Shown here piece after piece: positions 46,077-57,500 of a stretch of 64,000 nucleotides of DNA (position 1 is its first letter; every line of letters begins with the position of its first letter). The notes under the pieces are model-generated. The model worked only from the letters and a program-made list of their open reading frames with translations, searched no databases and was not told the origin of the DNA. Both the position numbers and the translations under genes were made by a program. Source of the DNA: Anaspis maculata (taxonomy: Eukaryota > Arthropoda > Insecta > Coleoptera > Scraptiidae); the NCBI GenBank assembly GCA_949128115.1, contig OX421962.1:14893262-14957261 (forward strand). Direction: 5' to 3'.

Positions 46077-46689
46077 TACTATTACCTCTTCCAATATTCC
46101 GAATGTCAAATTTAATGAGGGAGGGGTGAATAATAAAAAAAATATTGTTTCCAGAGAGACAATTGAATTCCTTTCAATTCGATGTACCACAAGTAGGTGG
46201 TGTCTTGGTAAATTTTGAAGTTGGGGCAGGGGAGAGCAAAGGGGTGAATTTAGGTAGCACTTTTTTCCACCAAAAACTTGATTTTTCGACGCCATTCAGG
46301 ATGGAATTGAGTAAATTGAAGTCAATTTAGGGGTCGAGAATATTAAACTAGGCCCTCAAGAGAATTTTAGGTAAAAAAGAGACAGGGTTAAAAAAAATTG
46401 AAATATTTTTTTTTACAGAGAATCCTATTCTCTTCGGTTTGATGTATCGCAAAGTAGGGAGTGTCATTTGAAATTTTCAAGTTGGGGTCGGTGGAGGTGA
46501 GGGGGTTGAAGATAGAAATTTGTCAATTTAAGCTTTAGATGTCCTCCTCGAAACAAAAATTGACGGGACTCGGGAAATTCTCTAAATTACACCAAGCAAA
46601 AATTTATTCAGGGTGACTGTGACTCGTTTCTACTGAAACACCCTGTTATAGGTAGGTGCTTAATTTGGTGAAATAAGTGAACAACTTAC

Positions 46690-46766
46690 ATTTTTCGCAG
46701 TGGTACAAGATTTCCAGCTTCGGTAAAGATTTCGTGAAGATCTCTCCGGTAAAGTATTTGCACTGA
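46690..46766 (-). other. Osiris exon 1: 5' UTR ending in the first two bases of the start codon
   Basis: The sequence ends in ...GCGAAAAAT followed by a perfect donor GTAAGT (46689-46684). Splicing to the first base of exon 2 (G at 39222) makes an ATG directly before the signal peptide. A TCAGT arthropod initiator-like element lies at 46762-46766 on this strand, so I place a possible transcription start there. No clear TATA box is seen. Confidence 0.6.
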
Positions 46767-46829
46767 ACTACTGCTGATGCACTTGATGTCACGACACATT
46801 ACATGCACCTGTTTTTTGTTCGCTGGCAC

Positions 46830-47298
46830 AAAAGTCTAGCGACCGTTTTCTTGCTGCATTTTATTAGCAATAATGCAATGTGGGAGAGAAAAATGCATGT
46901 GTGCTGATTATATAGACTTTTCACTAGAATGCACTCGAGGGGGTGTGGACTTTTGTCATGTGGTGCATGAAATGCACCTAGAATTCGCTCTTTTGGAACA
47001 TCATCACCTTACCTATAATATGGTATCCTATGCTGAATTGACTGTCGGGAAATCTGATGATGATATTTATGTTGAATTTGCAGGTAAGTAAGTATGTCCA
47101 CCCGTTGACGAAATTCTGGCGCTGTCGCTGCTCCAGCATAACAGCCTCTAAACTGATTCAACATCAATCGAAGTTTCCTTTCAATCCTTTTTATATTTAG
47201 GTAGGAACAATGAGCAAACATGAGCAATTATTCATGTGAACAAAACTTCTAAATGTTTCGTAAGCACTGTGAGCTATTATCCGCCTCGCTATCCGCCA
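46830..47298. other. Upstream region of the Osiris gene, nothing else recognised
   Basis: This short interval lies between the inferred Osiris transcription start and the next transposon, so it should contain the proximal promoter if the gene model is right. No core-promoter motif beyond the initiator-like TCAGT could be assigned. The 72-codon plus-strand frame at 46873-47091 has no recognisable domain. Confidence 0.35.
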
Positions 47299-48179
47299 TA
47301 CAGGTGTTTCAAAAAGTATGTGCCATACGTGAATGGCAGATGGAGGATGTCAAGGCTAGTTGAGATCAAGAAGAGAAAAAATTTTTTGGCGATCGGTCTA
47401 GAAGATACAGGGTGTTTTGTTCTTTGGTCACAATTTACAATAAGCTCTATCTCTGGAGCGGTTTGATATAAACAAATGAAATTTACCTGTAACATTCCTC
47501 TGCTGGTACTTGATCAAATGCCATAGCAGGTAGAAAAAAAATCAGGTCCGGACTTGAAAAAAAAAGTTTTTGAGTTTGCCTGTCAAAAAGTACATTTTCT
47601 GAGCGGATTTCGGAAAAAACACTACCATATCTGGAAAGCTCAGGAAAAATGCTACAAGAGTGACTGTTCAATTTTTACGGCACACTTGAAGTCATCCGAC
47701 AAAGAAATTGAGAAACAACTCATACCAGTGTTACTATTCAGAGTGAAATGTTTATTAGGCGCAATAATGGATACAATTCGGTACGATCACTGCAGATTCT
47801 TCAGTTCTATCATATCTTTCACTAAGACTCGACATGTCTCACAAAGGCAGACATTTCTAAAAAAAATCTCGAGAAAACCAAAATTCTCGCCAGCATGGGG
47901 ATTTTCCTGCGCCCAAATGTGCGAGTTTCGGCAATTAGTAACGCCGCACACAGGCGGAATTTCAAAAAATCGTGGACAAAAACCAAAAATAAAAATATTG
48001 AGTTGATCAGGAACTATCCACTTTAAAATATTCTTGGATAATTTAGCTATAATTATCAGGTACCCTCAGCTTAACAGGTTAAAAAAGATACAGCGATATG
48101 AAGTTCATGCTGAAAAAAAGCTGTCACCAGTTATCAGTTTTGGACTTTTTCTTACTCGTTTCGAATGGCCCTTGACACA

Positions 48180-48336
48180 TTAGCCGCTTTCTTTCGGTCA
48201 GGATCACGGATCACGATCTGGAAATTTGCTCACGGGGTTGGTTGGCTGTGTCACGTGCAACCAAACCAACCAATCCAGTCAGCGGATTTCCGAATCATGA
48301 TCCGTGATCCTGACCGAAAGAAAGCAGCTAATGCCA
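48180..48336. mobile_element. Short palindromic MITE
   Basis: Termini GCTTTCTTTCGGTCAGGATCACGGATCA and their complement, about 48 bp each, enclose about 60 bp of GC-richer sequence. Confidence 0.75.
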
Positions 48337-48723
48337 TGTGAATTTATTCAATCCGAATATATGGAGTTTATAGCAGGAGGTCTGTATTACATTTACATAT
48401 AGATATTTCATTGGAAAATATCCACTGGTCATCCCCAAAAAATAATATTTGAAGTAGAGTTTTCAATCTTCGAAAAAAGTGAATTTTTGTTTACCTGTAG
48501 ACAAAAAGTATCCTATCGAGCACGATCGAGCAGCGATTTTTATATTTTTATAAGCCAAAAGGTATACTGTACATGTTCCAGGCAACACCTTTTGCTATAA
48601 CTTGCTATATTACGACAAACTAATTTTTTTGTTGACTTTGGAGTACATAAAATCGCAAATAACGCACCACTCGAATTTTAACCAAATTTGAAAACTTGGT
48701 TCTATTGAACCGCTTCTCCTGTA

Positions 48724-49079
48724 CAGAGTGTTCCACTTTTTTTTTAATATTTGAGAATATGGTAGAGCATCGAAAAATAAGTAGTTTCGCAAATAAAAGA
48801 AAAATAATAAAAAATAAAAAGTTACAATTTTCGAGATGTGACAAAAACCAATATGACCATCTTGTATGCATACATCAACTTATGATGTGTACCAAATTTT
48901 ATCAAAAATTCATTGATTGAACTCGAAGTAATAAAAAAAAATCATATGCAAAACTCAACTTTGAAAACCTCTATCTCCGTTATAATGCGTTTCCGATGTT
49001 GTTTTTTTCGAGAAAGTCCACATATTTTTTGATACTCTACTATCTCCTGAAATATTGACAAAAAAAGTGTAACACCCTG
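48724..49079. mobile_element. TA-flanked MITE (CAGAGTGTTCCACTTTTTTT)
   Basis: Ends CAGAGTGTTCCACTTTTTTT and AAAAAAAGTGTAACACCCTG are flanked by TA on both sides. The interior is AT-rich with weak dyad symmetry. Confidence 0.72.
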
Positions 49080-49914
49080 TATGTGTACCTTAATTCTTTA
49101 TTATCAACACAAAAATTTAGTTTTTTTCAACCAATACTTTAATTTTAGATTCCCGATCAGAGTTTATTACCGTAGGCGTAGCAAAAAAATAAGCTAGTTC
49201 GTATCTTACAATTTTGTCAAGCTCCTAACTTCATGGATAAGTGCAAGCCATTTGCTAAGCCAAATCAAACAAGTTACCGGATGTGACGACCAGGACTTGT
49301 CATCGAAAACCAAAAAAATGAATGATTCTCAAAAGTAGTGAAACTTGTCCAATACAAGCTGTAAAGGAGGTATAAGAAAGATAGTGAGAAAATCTTTCAA
49401 TAATTTTGACAGAGCTGTTTTGGAGGATGTGAAGTCAATAAATTTTGAAACCTCACTAACTACCCTCATCAACCCAAGGAGACTTTTTTCCACTATTTTT
49501 CCTGTAATCTGGAGCTTGGTATTGGACCAGTTACGTAAATTACAAAATTTTCGCCGAATAACTGGAAATGAAATACACCTTCTCTCCGCCCTACTCGCTA
49601 AACTCGGAATCAATTAAATGGAATTTAGCTATAGGATCATCTGATACTTTATTGAATATCTACAATATACTGGATTTTCAACCAAATCTACGTGTCAAAA
49701 AAACATTTTATACGAAATAATTTTTCCATGAGGTCTACGCGACGTTCTAAAACATTTATTTTGTTTCTGTTCACAAAAAAAGTTTTTTTTGGTGATTTTT
49801 GAAGAATTACATTCAATCTAGCTATTTTTAAGCGAATTCCTGCAAAAAAGTCAAAAAAAATTGAAATTTAATTTTGTCCACGATTTTTTGAAATTCCGCC
49901 TGTGTGCGCCGTCC

Positions 49915-50407
49915 CTTGTAAACTGGGCCTCATCTGTGAATGAAATCCGAGGTACAGTTCGTGGATGGTTCACAATCCATCTGCAAAAGATGAGGCGTTC
50001 GGGGCTGGATCATTTGGCTCTAGTCGCTGCACCTTCTGCAGGTGGTGAGGATACAAGCGTTCGCTTTTTGATCCTCTCCATGCACGAGCATGGGGAATAC
50101 CAAGGGCATGTCCTATCCTCCTCGTGTTTATGGACGGATCTTCCTCTGCCATCTCCAGAATTTCTTCCTGGGCATCCACTCTCGGTCGTTCGATGTTTCT
50201 CGGAGGTACAACTACAACAGCAGTTCCGGGGAATCTCCTATGTTCACGACTGTATTGAAAAATTCTTCCAAACGTGTTTCGAGATTTTATTCTGCGACCT
50301 GGATATCTTAGCTCGTATTCCCTTTTGGCGGATCTCCTGTTGCCATCGCAGAACTCACACACGAAAATAATATCGGCGAATTCAGCGTTTGTAAATCGGT
50401 TGGCCAT
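49915..50407 (-). pseudogene. DUF4817-type transposase, N-terminal remnant
   Basis: The frame starts with ATG at 50407 (MANRFTNAEFADIIFVCEFC) and contains the helix-turn-helix pattern that I associate with DUF4817 at the start of insect IS630/mariner-like transposases (NGNR..AxRxYxxRYPxRR, then FxRxxxxxRE). A second DNA-binding segment (EDPSINTRRIGHALGI) follows. The first frame stops at 49970. A neighbouring frame near 49915-49950 reads ISFTDEAQFTRDG, matching the first catalytic aspartate region of the DDE core. The rest of the catalytic domain is missing and the sequence passes into arm-like DNA. This is a dead, internally deleted copy. Confidence 0.72.
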
Positions 50408-51319
50408 TTTGTTTGCGAGGATTTATTTGGACCGAAGAAACAACTTGTAACACAACTGACAACACAACCATAAATGTTCCAAAAAAAAATACAGTTACCT
50501 AGGTGAACCAGGTAGGTATAACAAAAACAAGCGAATATTTTGTGGGATAAGAAATGATGGAACTCTCTCTTATTTAATTTTTTGTATGGTCAAATAAGGT
50601 ACTTACCAAGAAAACTGATTATTCCGGCCAAATGTGCTAACAATTTCAACAAAAATCTGTGAACTCTGCATATCCAAATAAATTTGAATGAAACAAAAGA
50701 ACGAAATTGTAACAGTGCAACTCTGGCGAGAATTTTGGTTTTCTCGAGATTTTTTTTTAGAAATGTCTTCCCTTGTGAGGCATGTCGAGTCTTAGTGAAA
50801 GATATGACAGAACTGAAGAGTCTGCAGTGATCGTACCGAATTGTATCCATTATTACGCCTAATAAAAATTTCACTCTGAGTAGTAACACTGGTATGAGTT
50901 GTTTCTCAATTTCTTTGTCGGATGATTTCCAGTGTGCCGTGAAAATTGAACAGTCACTCTTGTAGCATTTCTCCTGAGCTTTCCAGATATGGTAGTGTTT
51001 TTTCTGAAATCCGCTCAAAAGATGTACTTTTTGACAGGCAAACTCAAAAACTTTTTTTTTCAAGTTCGGACCTGATTTTTTTTCTACTTGCTATGGCATT
51101 TGATTAAGTACCAGCAGAGGAATGTGACAGGTGAATTTCATTCATTTATATCAAACCGCTCCAGAGATATCGCTTATTGTAAATTGTTGACAAAGAACAA
51201 AACACCCTGTATCTTCGAGACCGATCGCCATAAAAAATTTTCTCTTCTTGATCTCAACTCGCCTTGACATCCTCCATCTGCCATTCACGTATGGCACATA
51301 CTTTCTGAAACACCCTGTA

Positions 51320-52280
51320 TAAGGATACCTATGCTGAAAGGCTATATACGCCCGATGGCCTCTGAAAGTCCTCGGTGCTAGACTCAGATACCTCGTAGTC
51401 TTTCCAGCATCCCTATATCGAGATCCCTATAAATATAACTACAGAGCATTTCAATATTTCGTTTATATTGAATGCTTAGGTATCTCAGAAGAAAAACAGC
51501 ATTCATGAGAATTCCATGCCCAACAAAACAGACAAATTTGCGAGCAATACTACTTCTTCAATACTGAAGGAAAAAAGAATCAATTTCAAAGGATCTTTAC
51601 ATTCCTAATATTTCTTTTGAACGCCTTCAGCCGGCTACCCTTACACTGTCAGTTATGTCGTGCACAGGTGGCAGTCCAACAATGCTTGGCTGGGCATTCC
51701 ATATTGAACATCCAAGCATCGCGTTGCGGCTCGGTGAAAATCTTGTCGGCCACTGGCTGTTGCCAGAGTAATAACAGCGTAACAGAACCTTCATGGGATG
51801 TTATTTTTCAGAGGACCGCACCATAAATTATGTTTCATAAGTCCTCATTCAATCCAGAATCCAGAATCAGACATGCCATGCACTGGGTCAATAATTTTAT
51901 ACTCAGCCTCTCGCTATGTCCCATACACGAACTTTATACACTATATATGCACCGGGGTAGAACTTTGAAACCAGTCCTCGAACCAGTCCAACTCCTCGAA
52001 CCTCACTACATATTCATCGAGATATTCATTGAATAGGAAGCCTGGAAGCTTCGCCCAGAAAACTGATTTATTTTGAAAATGGAATGTATGAAATAGCGTT
52101 CATGGAATTAGGTCAACGAAATAAATAGTGAAAGCGTGAAATCAAGTTAAAAAAATCTCTGTACAAAACAAGAGTAGGTATATCTCAAGTTTGATTGAAA
52201 CCATAAAATCAAAGATGAAAAAAGAAATTCTACACAAGATAAGAAAGCAGATTCCAAGTTTCATGCAAATCGTTAAATTT
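51320..52280. other. Intergenic DNA, no gene recognised
   Basis: A GC-richer patch at about 51610-51800 has a 69-codon plus-strand frame without a recognisable domain. Otherwise AT-rich. Confidence 0.35.
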
Positions 52281-52282
52281 TA

Positions 52283-53705
52283 GTCCGGATGTTAAGTGTC
52301 ATAATAGCACGACCACCTTGCATTTAATGATTAAGCAGTGCCGTTTGGTACGAATGTTGTACATGCCCATGCCTTAATTTCAAGAGGTGTTGCCAAGATG
52401 TCGGTCCGTGTAAACGCCGTGTACAGGGTGATCAAAAATGCAAAAATTCCAACTCATGAACAAAAAAGTTTAAGTCATGAAAATTAGCATGTAGATTCAC
52501 AATTCAATGCTCATTAAGCTGAAACAAACTGCGTCTGAATATTTTCAGCCGTTTCCAAAATATTTTCAATTTTCTATACTGTTATCGAAAATATGAGAGT
52601 CGACTTCTTATTCTCTTATGGCCGCCATCTTGAATCCGCCTATTATGGAATAAGTGGAAAATCAATTGGTACCAGCAGTAATGGTCATACTCGATAATAT
52701 AAATGCAAAAGTAACCGTTGTTGGTGAGTAACTTATTGTAATTGGCCACTTGGAAATGTTAAACCCATTTTTACGAGTTTTAAAAGATGAAAATGGAATC
52801 TTGAAACAATCCATCATCTTGTTTGGTCTGTTTGGCAATTGTGCATATCGAAAAAAAAAAAATACAAAAAATGACGCGAGTCGGCGAGTCAAAAACGAAA
52901 AATTTATCAAATTGACGTATTTCCAAAAATTGTGCAATTTTTTCAGGATATGTTCAGTATATTTTGGGAATGACTGATGAAGAATCAAAATGGTTCCGTT
53001 ATTCATCTCGAAAAGATATTGGATTGTTTTAATACCCCATAGTCATTTTCACAGTGGTTATTAAGGTCGTGGTAAGCACTGAAGAGCTGTAAAACAAGTA
53101 AAAATGGGTTACCATTTCCTTATTGTCAATTACAAAGAGTTACTCACTGAGAACGGTTATTTTTGCATTTAGATTATTGACTATAACCATTACTACTAGT
53201 TTCAATTGATTTCTCACTTATTCCATAATGGGCGAATTCAAAATGGCGGCCATAAGAAAAAAAGTTGTCGACTTTCATACTTTCAAAAATAGTAGGCGGA
53301 GACGGTGGCAACAGATCACAATTCATTCATGAGATCATTCTTTATGAAAATACAAATATTCATTGATATATCCTGGAAAATCACTGAATTATTGGAAAAT
53401 GTTCATTTCCATGAAACCGACAACTAAATTCAAAATATTTCAGAAACGGCTGAAAATATCCAAACACGGCTTGTTTTAACTTGATGAGCATTGAATTGTG
53501 AATCTACATGCTGATTTTCGTGACCCCAATTTTTTTCTTTCATGAGTTGGAATTTTTGCATTTTTGATCACCTGTATACAGCGTCTGCACGGACCGACAT
53601 CTTGACAACACCTCTTAAAATTGAGGCATGGGTATGTACAACATTCGTACCAAACGGCATTGCTTAATCATCAAATGCAAGGTGGTTGGCGCCTTACATC
53701 CGGAC
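52283..53705. mobile_element. TA-flanked foldback element, compact copy of the GTCCGGATGTTA family
   Basis: Ends GTCCGGATGTTAAG... and ...CATCCGGAC are flanked by TA (52281-52282 and 53706-53707). Outer arms of about 300 bp and an inner inverted block (GGCCGCCATCTTGAATCCGCC at 52620 against GGCGAATTCAAAATGGCGGCC at 53231) fold about 52995. It is the uninterrupted relative of the element exploded at 13154-19469 and shows what that one looked like before nested insertion. Confidence 0.85.
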
Positions 53706-53847
53706 TATTTTTAAGAGATCGAGTGAGAGATACATCAACATGGCGGCCAAGATGGCGACAGAGCCAGGATATCCAGCTTAAAAATAATCCTATCGGCGAT
53801 TTAATTCAATTTTTCCCGCCATAAGGCTGACTACTAAAAGCGGGACT

Positions 53848-54526
53848 ACCTACTTATATTTGCACAAGTTGTGCACAAAACCTGGCGACATGATTCTCAC
53901 AAGTTCTAAAAAACAAAAAGTTGTGAGTCCACACTATTCGCACAATTCCAGTTTTTCTATTCATGGAGGTGGTAGCGGATATTCATAAAAACTCGTGCAA
54001 ATAGTCATCGCCTAACTTATAGCACAATTTGTGCAAAGTTGGAAACAAACTCTATTTGCAAAATTGAACAAAAATGTTCAGTTCCTTTTTATTGAGTCGT
54101 TGTGCAGCTTCAACCCGCGCTTCAGCCTAACAGACTTGATGGTATACTGTTGATGGGCTACCGAGTGGGCTACTTATGGATCTGCAAGCGGGCCTTCACC
54201 TTAACGATTCAAAAATTGAACAAGAAAAGCTGTTTCCTCGGCTGTTTCGACCGGGGATCGAACTCGGACCTTGTTAGCTAAAAGTTCCGATGGATACCAC
54301 TGCGCTATCCGCTACAGAGCCATCTGCTAGGTGAAGTGAAAGGACGGAAGTTGAACAACAGATTATGGTTGTGAGGTTGTGCGAATAACAGCGAGAATAA
54401 CAGTTTCACTGGAAATTTCACAAGTTTTGTGCAAAACTGCGTGGATGAGCTATTTGCACAAGCAGACTTTTTTTAATGTTTGACAAACTGACAAACATTA
54501 TGCAAAAAGTATATAGGTAAGTACTG
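53848..54526. mobile_element. Inverted-repeat element with TTTGCACAAGTTGTGCA motifs and tRNA-like core
   Basis: The ends TACCTACTTATATTTGCACAAG and ...TTATGCAAAAAGTATATAGGTAAGTA are inverted. TTTGCACAA and its complement recur through both halves. A tRNA-like segment occupies the middle (54237-54321). The layout resembles the 22622-23937 element. Confidence 0.6.
54237..54321 (-). other. tRNA-like segment (probable tRNA-derived SINE or pseudogene)
   Basis: The minus strand reads GGCTCTGTAGCGGATAGCG, CAGTGGTATC (A-box-like), a central ACTTTTAGC resembling a Lys-type anticodon loop, and GAGTTCGATCCCCGG (B box). Acceptor-stem ends GGCT.../...AACAGCC pair in part. The anticodon stem is poor, so a functional tRNA is unlikely. 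Confidence 0.5.
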
Positions 54527-54559
54527 TGGCAATTGCTTATATAATTAAGTAGGTTAGTT

Positions 54560-57500
54560 ATAGTTTCCGGGCACATGTGAATTCAACTGGGCGAGATAAG
54601 GCCGAGAATGGCTTGGAAAAAACCCAACGCTGAATCGAGTTATATGAGCCGGGCTGTTAAAAACGGGGAGCTACAGAAAAACCCGGCAGAGTCCTTGGGT
54701 GATAGAGAAATTGCTTAGTTTTGGCCGTGAGAAGTAATAAATAAAGTATGGACAAAGAAGTGTTTATCTAAAGTTTCGAAAATTCGGGGAAGGTATAACG
54801 CCCGGATGTGCGACGGCATAAAACGCCCGGTGGTTTATGACATACTGGAATGCCGCCTATAGCGACCGAAAAGGGCCATCGCCATATGGCCAGCATCCCG
54901 CCGAGTCGAGAATTTCGCTTACGAGAAAATTAAACGCGGTTAATTACAAGTTTCCAAATTGAAAACTCGTAGATGTGATTGTATGGTGGAAAGAGTAAGT
55001 TTACAGATTAGGGTGCGAAATGAGAGTCAAGTAGACACCAAACAAGAAAGGGTTTCATTCAAGCGATTCTGCCCAGTCCAGCCAGGTTGAATTACATTAT
55101 TAGGGTAATTTTTTTATGTTTAGACATAAGCCCGGAAGTTATAAACGTAATCTAAAATATCTTGATATGTCAGAAGTCAGATGGGAGCGTGGAGGTAGCG
55201 ATAGTATTGTAATTACCCAAATTGGTGTGGAAAAGGAGACGACTGGCGTCATCTGACGGTGAATGCTATAAGGAGTGCGGCCATAAGGGCGATATTTGCA
55301 GGATCGAACGTGGTCGACAGAATCCAATACGCGATCGATATCAGGGGGTGGAAAGGTTTGTGATTTGACGAGACTAGGGTTGGTTAAGCCGCATTGGTCA
55401 ATGGAGAGGAGTTTCGGAGGTGTGAATGAGAGAAAGGGTTGACCCGGGGGTAGCTGAGAGAATGAGAAGAGTCTCTCGGGGCTTTTTCGCTTGAGCTCTC
55501 ATCGTGACAAGTTGCATTGAAAAACGTGAATCCAAGTCCTCTGGGAATTTAAGATTTTGTTCTGTCAAGGCAGTTTTTGATAAGTACAAGCGTGAAGCTA
55601 AAATTTACTAATTTACTCACTGAGTTAAATAACAGATTTCAGATCGGTGTTTGTATCTACAGAATTCAAATTCCAAGTCAATTAAATAAATTAAAGTCAG
55701 TTCGGTGGTCGGAAATTTCCACAAAAGTAAAAAGGGGGTTTTAGTGAAAATTTCGTGTGTTCAGATTGCTAAATTAAATCAGGGTTAATTCTCGTGGTGT
55801 GTTTGGTGTAAATTCAATTAGAAAGAGGTGATATTGTGTGTGTGGTGGAGACAGCACAACAGGCAGCAGGCTTCAAGTCGAAATTCTGAACATCGGGACC
55901 AAGGAGTAGGAAAATCGCTGCTACTACGCCGATCGTTAAACAAAGGTTGGTCTCGTTTTCTGCACTAATTGAGGTTAAAATACTATTAATTACCGGCCGT
56001 GGAAACCAATGCTGCTGAAAATTAAATAAGGATTAGAAGTCCACAGAAAATTGTAACTAAGTGTAATTCGAGGGTACAGGCCGAGAAATTCGGTATTGCC
56101 TTCCTGCCAATGGCTCAGCCGGCTCACTGCCCGGGCACGTGAAAGTTCATCAGATGAATTAAATGCACTCTGATTGGCCACTAGGTGAGCGCCATTATTA
56201 TTCCATCTTGCAACAAAAAAATTCTACTCCCGTATCAGGCTAAAGAATCGGCCGGACACCATCAGCAAGGCGAATCTCCGAGCCTCATCATGCGAATGAA
56301 ATTTCAAGCCTCTCTTTTTTTCTCTCGATCAAGCAGACGACCGCAATGGCAAAGAAGATTTACAGTTCAAGTCCACCAAAAGGGCGGCTGTAAATTGCCC
56401 ACCTATAAAGACATCACCTTTAAACACCGCCAAAATGCGAAAGTCTCGCGCGAGATTCGATAAACGAAGGGTTGTGATCAAAAAGGGTTCAACATAACTC
56501 CGTGGGGCGCGTCGTGAGAGTCCGTTGGGTCATCAAAGACTTGAGCTGAGGCGCGACGCCCGAAGAGACCAAGAGCGAGAGCGTCGTAATTACTTCCCTC
56601 CAAATATCTGTTGAAAAATTCTGTCCAAGGATTGCTATTTTCTGCCAGCGGCAACTTTCAGCCACGCCGGAGTAAAATCACTCAAAGAAAGCCACCGTGA
56701 GTCTCTTAGCAGTATCTAGGTTACAGGTGAACTCGAGCCGTCTTGTGGTGAAAAGCCATACCTGCATTTTCCTTCGGCGCCGTTAGCTAGGTGTAGTGTA
56801 GGAGACCTTCACTGTTGTTTTTTGAGATCCATTAAAAAAAATGGTATTTGAAGTGTAAAACCGGCAGTCATAGTGCCGTTAGATGATAAAATTAGCGAGA
56901 TGGGAAAATGTCCCATATCTCATTGTTTGAAGGCATACGATCAAAGCCGAAGCTGTCGTACAAAGCCAACGAGTGAAAAATTATAATCAAAATTTGACGA
57001 TTATCAAAGTCAAGTCAAAGCACGGCAAATTGTTGGTTTCTAGGACTGGTGGTTGATAAGGCGTAGGTGATTTGTAAGCCCGCGTCAAGCGACAGAATTG
57101 TGTGATAAAATTAGTGTGATTACGGACATGGAATTCAGTGTTTATTGTTGTTACTCTGGGCGTCATATTTTGTAAAAGGTCGCTACGTTCCGTTTTCGAG
57201 AAATCAAGTGTTTTAATTTGCGTTGCGGTTTAGGTAGAGTTTCTTCCCCTTTGGTTTAGCTCAAATTTGAATTGTTGTTAAATTTGGATAGGGTTTTCTT
57301 ACAGATATCATGGCACCGTCCACCGTGTTATTTCAATAAGTTAGGTCGTTTGCGATAGGGATTTAATCTGCGGGTAGGCAGAGCCGTACAAACTGTAGCA
57401 AGTACCTGAAATGTCTATGCCTGAAATCACAGCACAATACCATCCTGGTGGGTTTTCCGTGGTTTCCCCACCAGGTCAATAGGCGAATGCCATGGTTACA

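Larger units (their letters stand above)
39636..46645. mobile_element. Foldback element occupying Osiris intron 1, host of a LINE and a palindromic MITE
   Basis: The left end TACAGGGTGTTTC (39634) matches the right end GAAACACCCTGT (about 46634-46646). Arms at about 39636-40040 and 46400-46645 share the CCCTCACCCCCACCCACCTCAACTTCGAAATT / GATGTATCGCAAAGTAGG blocks in inverse order. Without its two insertions (40055-45385 and about 45488-46076) the element would be about 1.1 kb, like its relative at 58826-59905. It makes up nearly all of the 7.5 kb intron. Confidence 0.78.
21695..46766 (-). other. Osiris-family gene, whole span (5 exons)
   Basis: Reconstructed gene: exon 1 ends at 46690, exon 2 is 38929-39222, exon 3 27678-27841, exon 4 24759-24986 and exon 5 21695-21801. 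Every junction has GT donor and AG acceptor on the minus strand. Coding lengths 2+294+164+228+107 sum to 795, exactly 265 codons. The predicted protein has 264 residues: signal peptide, a three-cysteine region, a domain ending in basic residues, and a long hydrophobic segment with the Osiris-type GKALLLAKMALLL pattern. Osiris proteins (DUF1676) are secretory or endosomal membrane proteins of cuticle-forming epithelia. The introns (7.5, 11.1, 2.7 and 3.0 kb) are packed with transposable elements. Exon 5 is the least certain part. Confidence 0.8.
47301..51317. mobile_element. TA-flanked DNA transposon with long arms and transposase remnant
   Basis: Ends CAGGTGTTTCAAAAAGTATGTGCC and ...GTATGGCACATACTTTCTGAAACACCCTG are flanked by TA. 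Inverted arms of about 600 bp extend to about 47900 and 50690. Between them lie a piece of a transposase gene (49855-50407), further inverted segments (near 47960 and 49890), and two smaller elements (48180-48336 and 48724-49079). TA target, CAGGTG-type ends and the DUF4817 domain fit the IS630/Tc1/mariner superfamily. Confidence 0.8.

Noticed and set aside
54237..54321. A functional Lys-type tRNA gene
   Set aside because: A- and B-box sequences are present but the anticodon stem does not pair convincingly.
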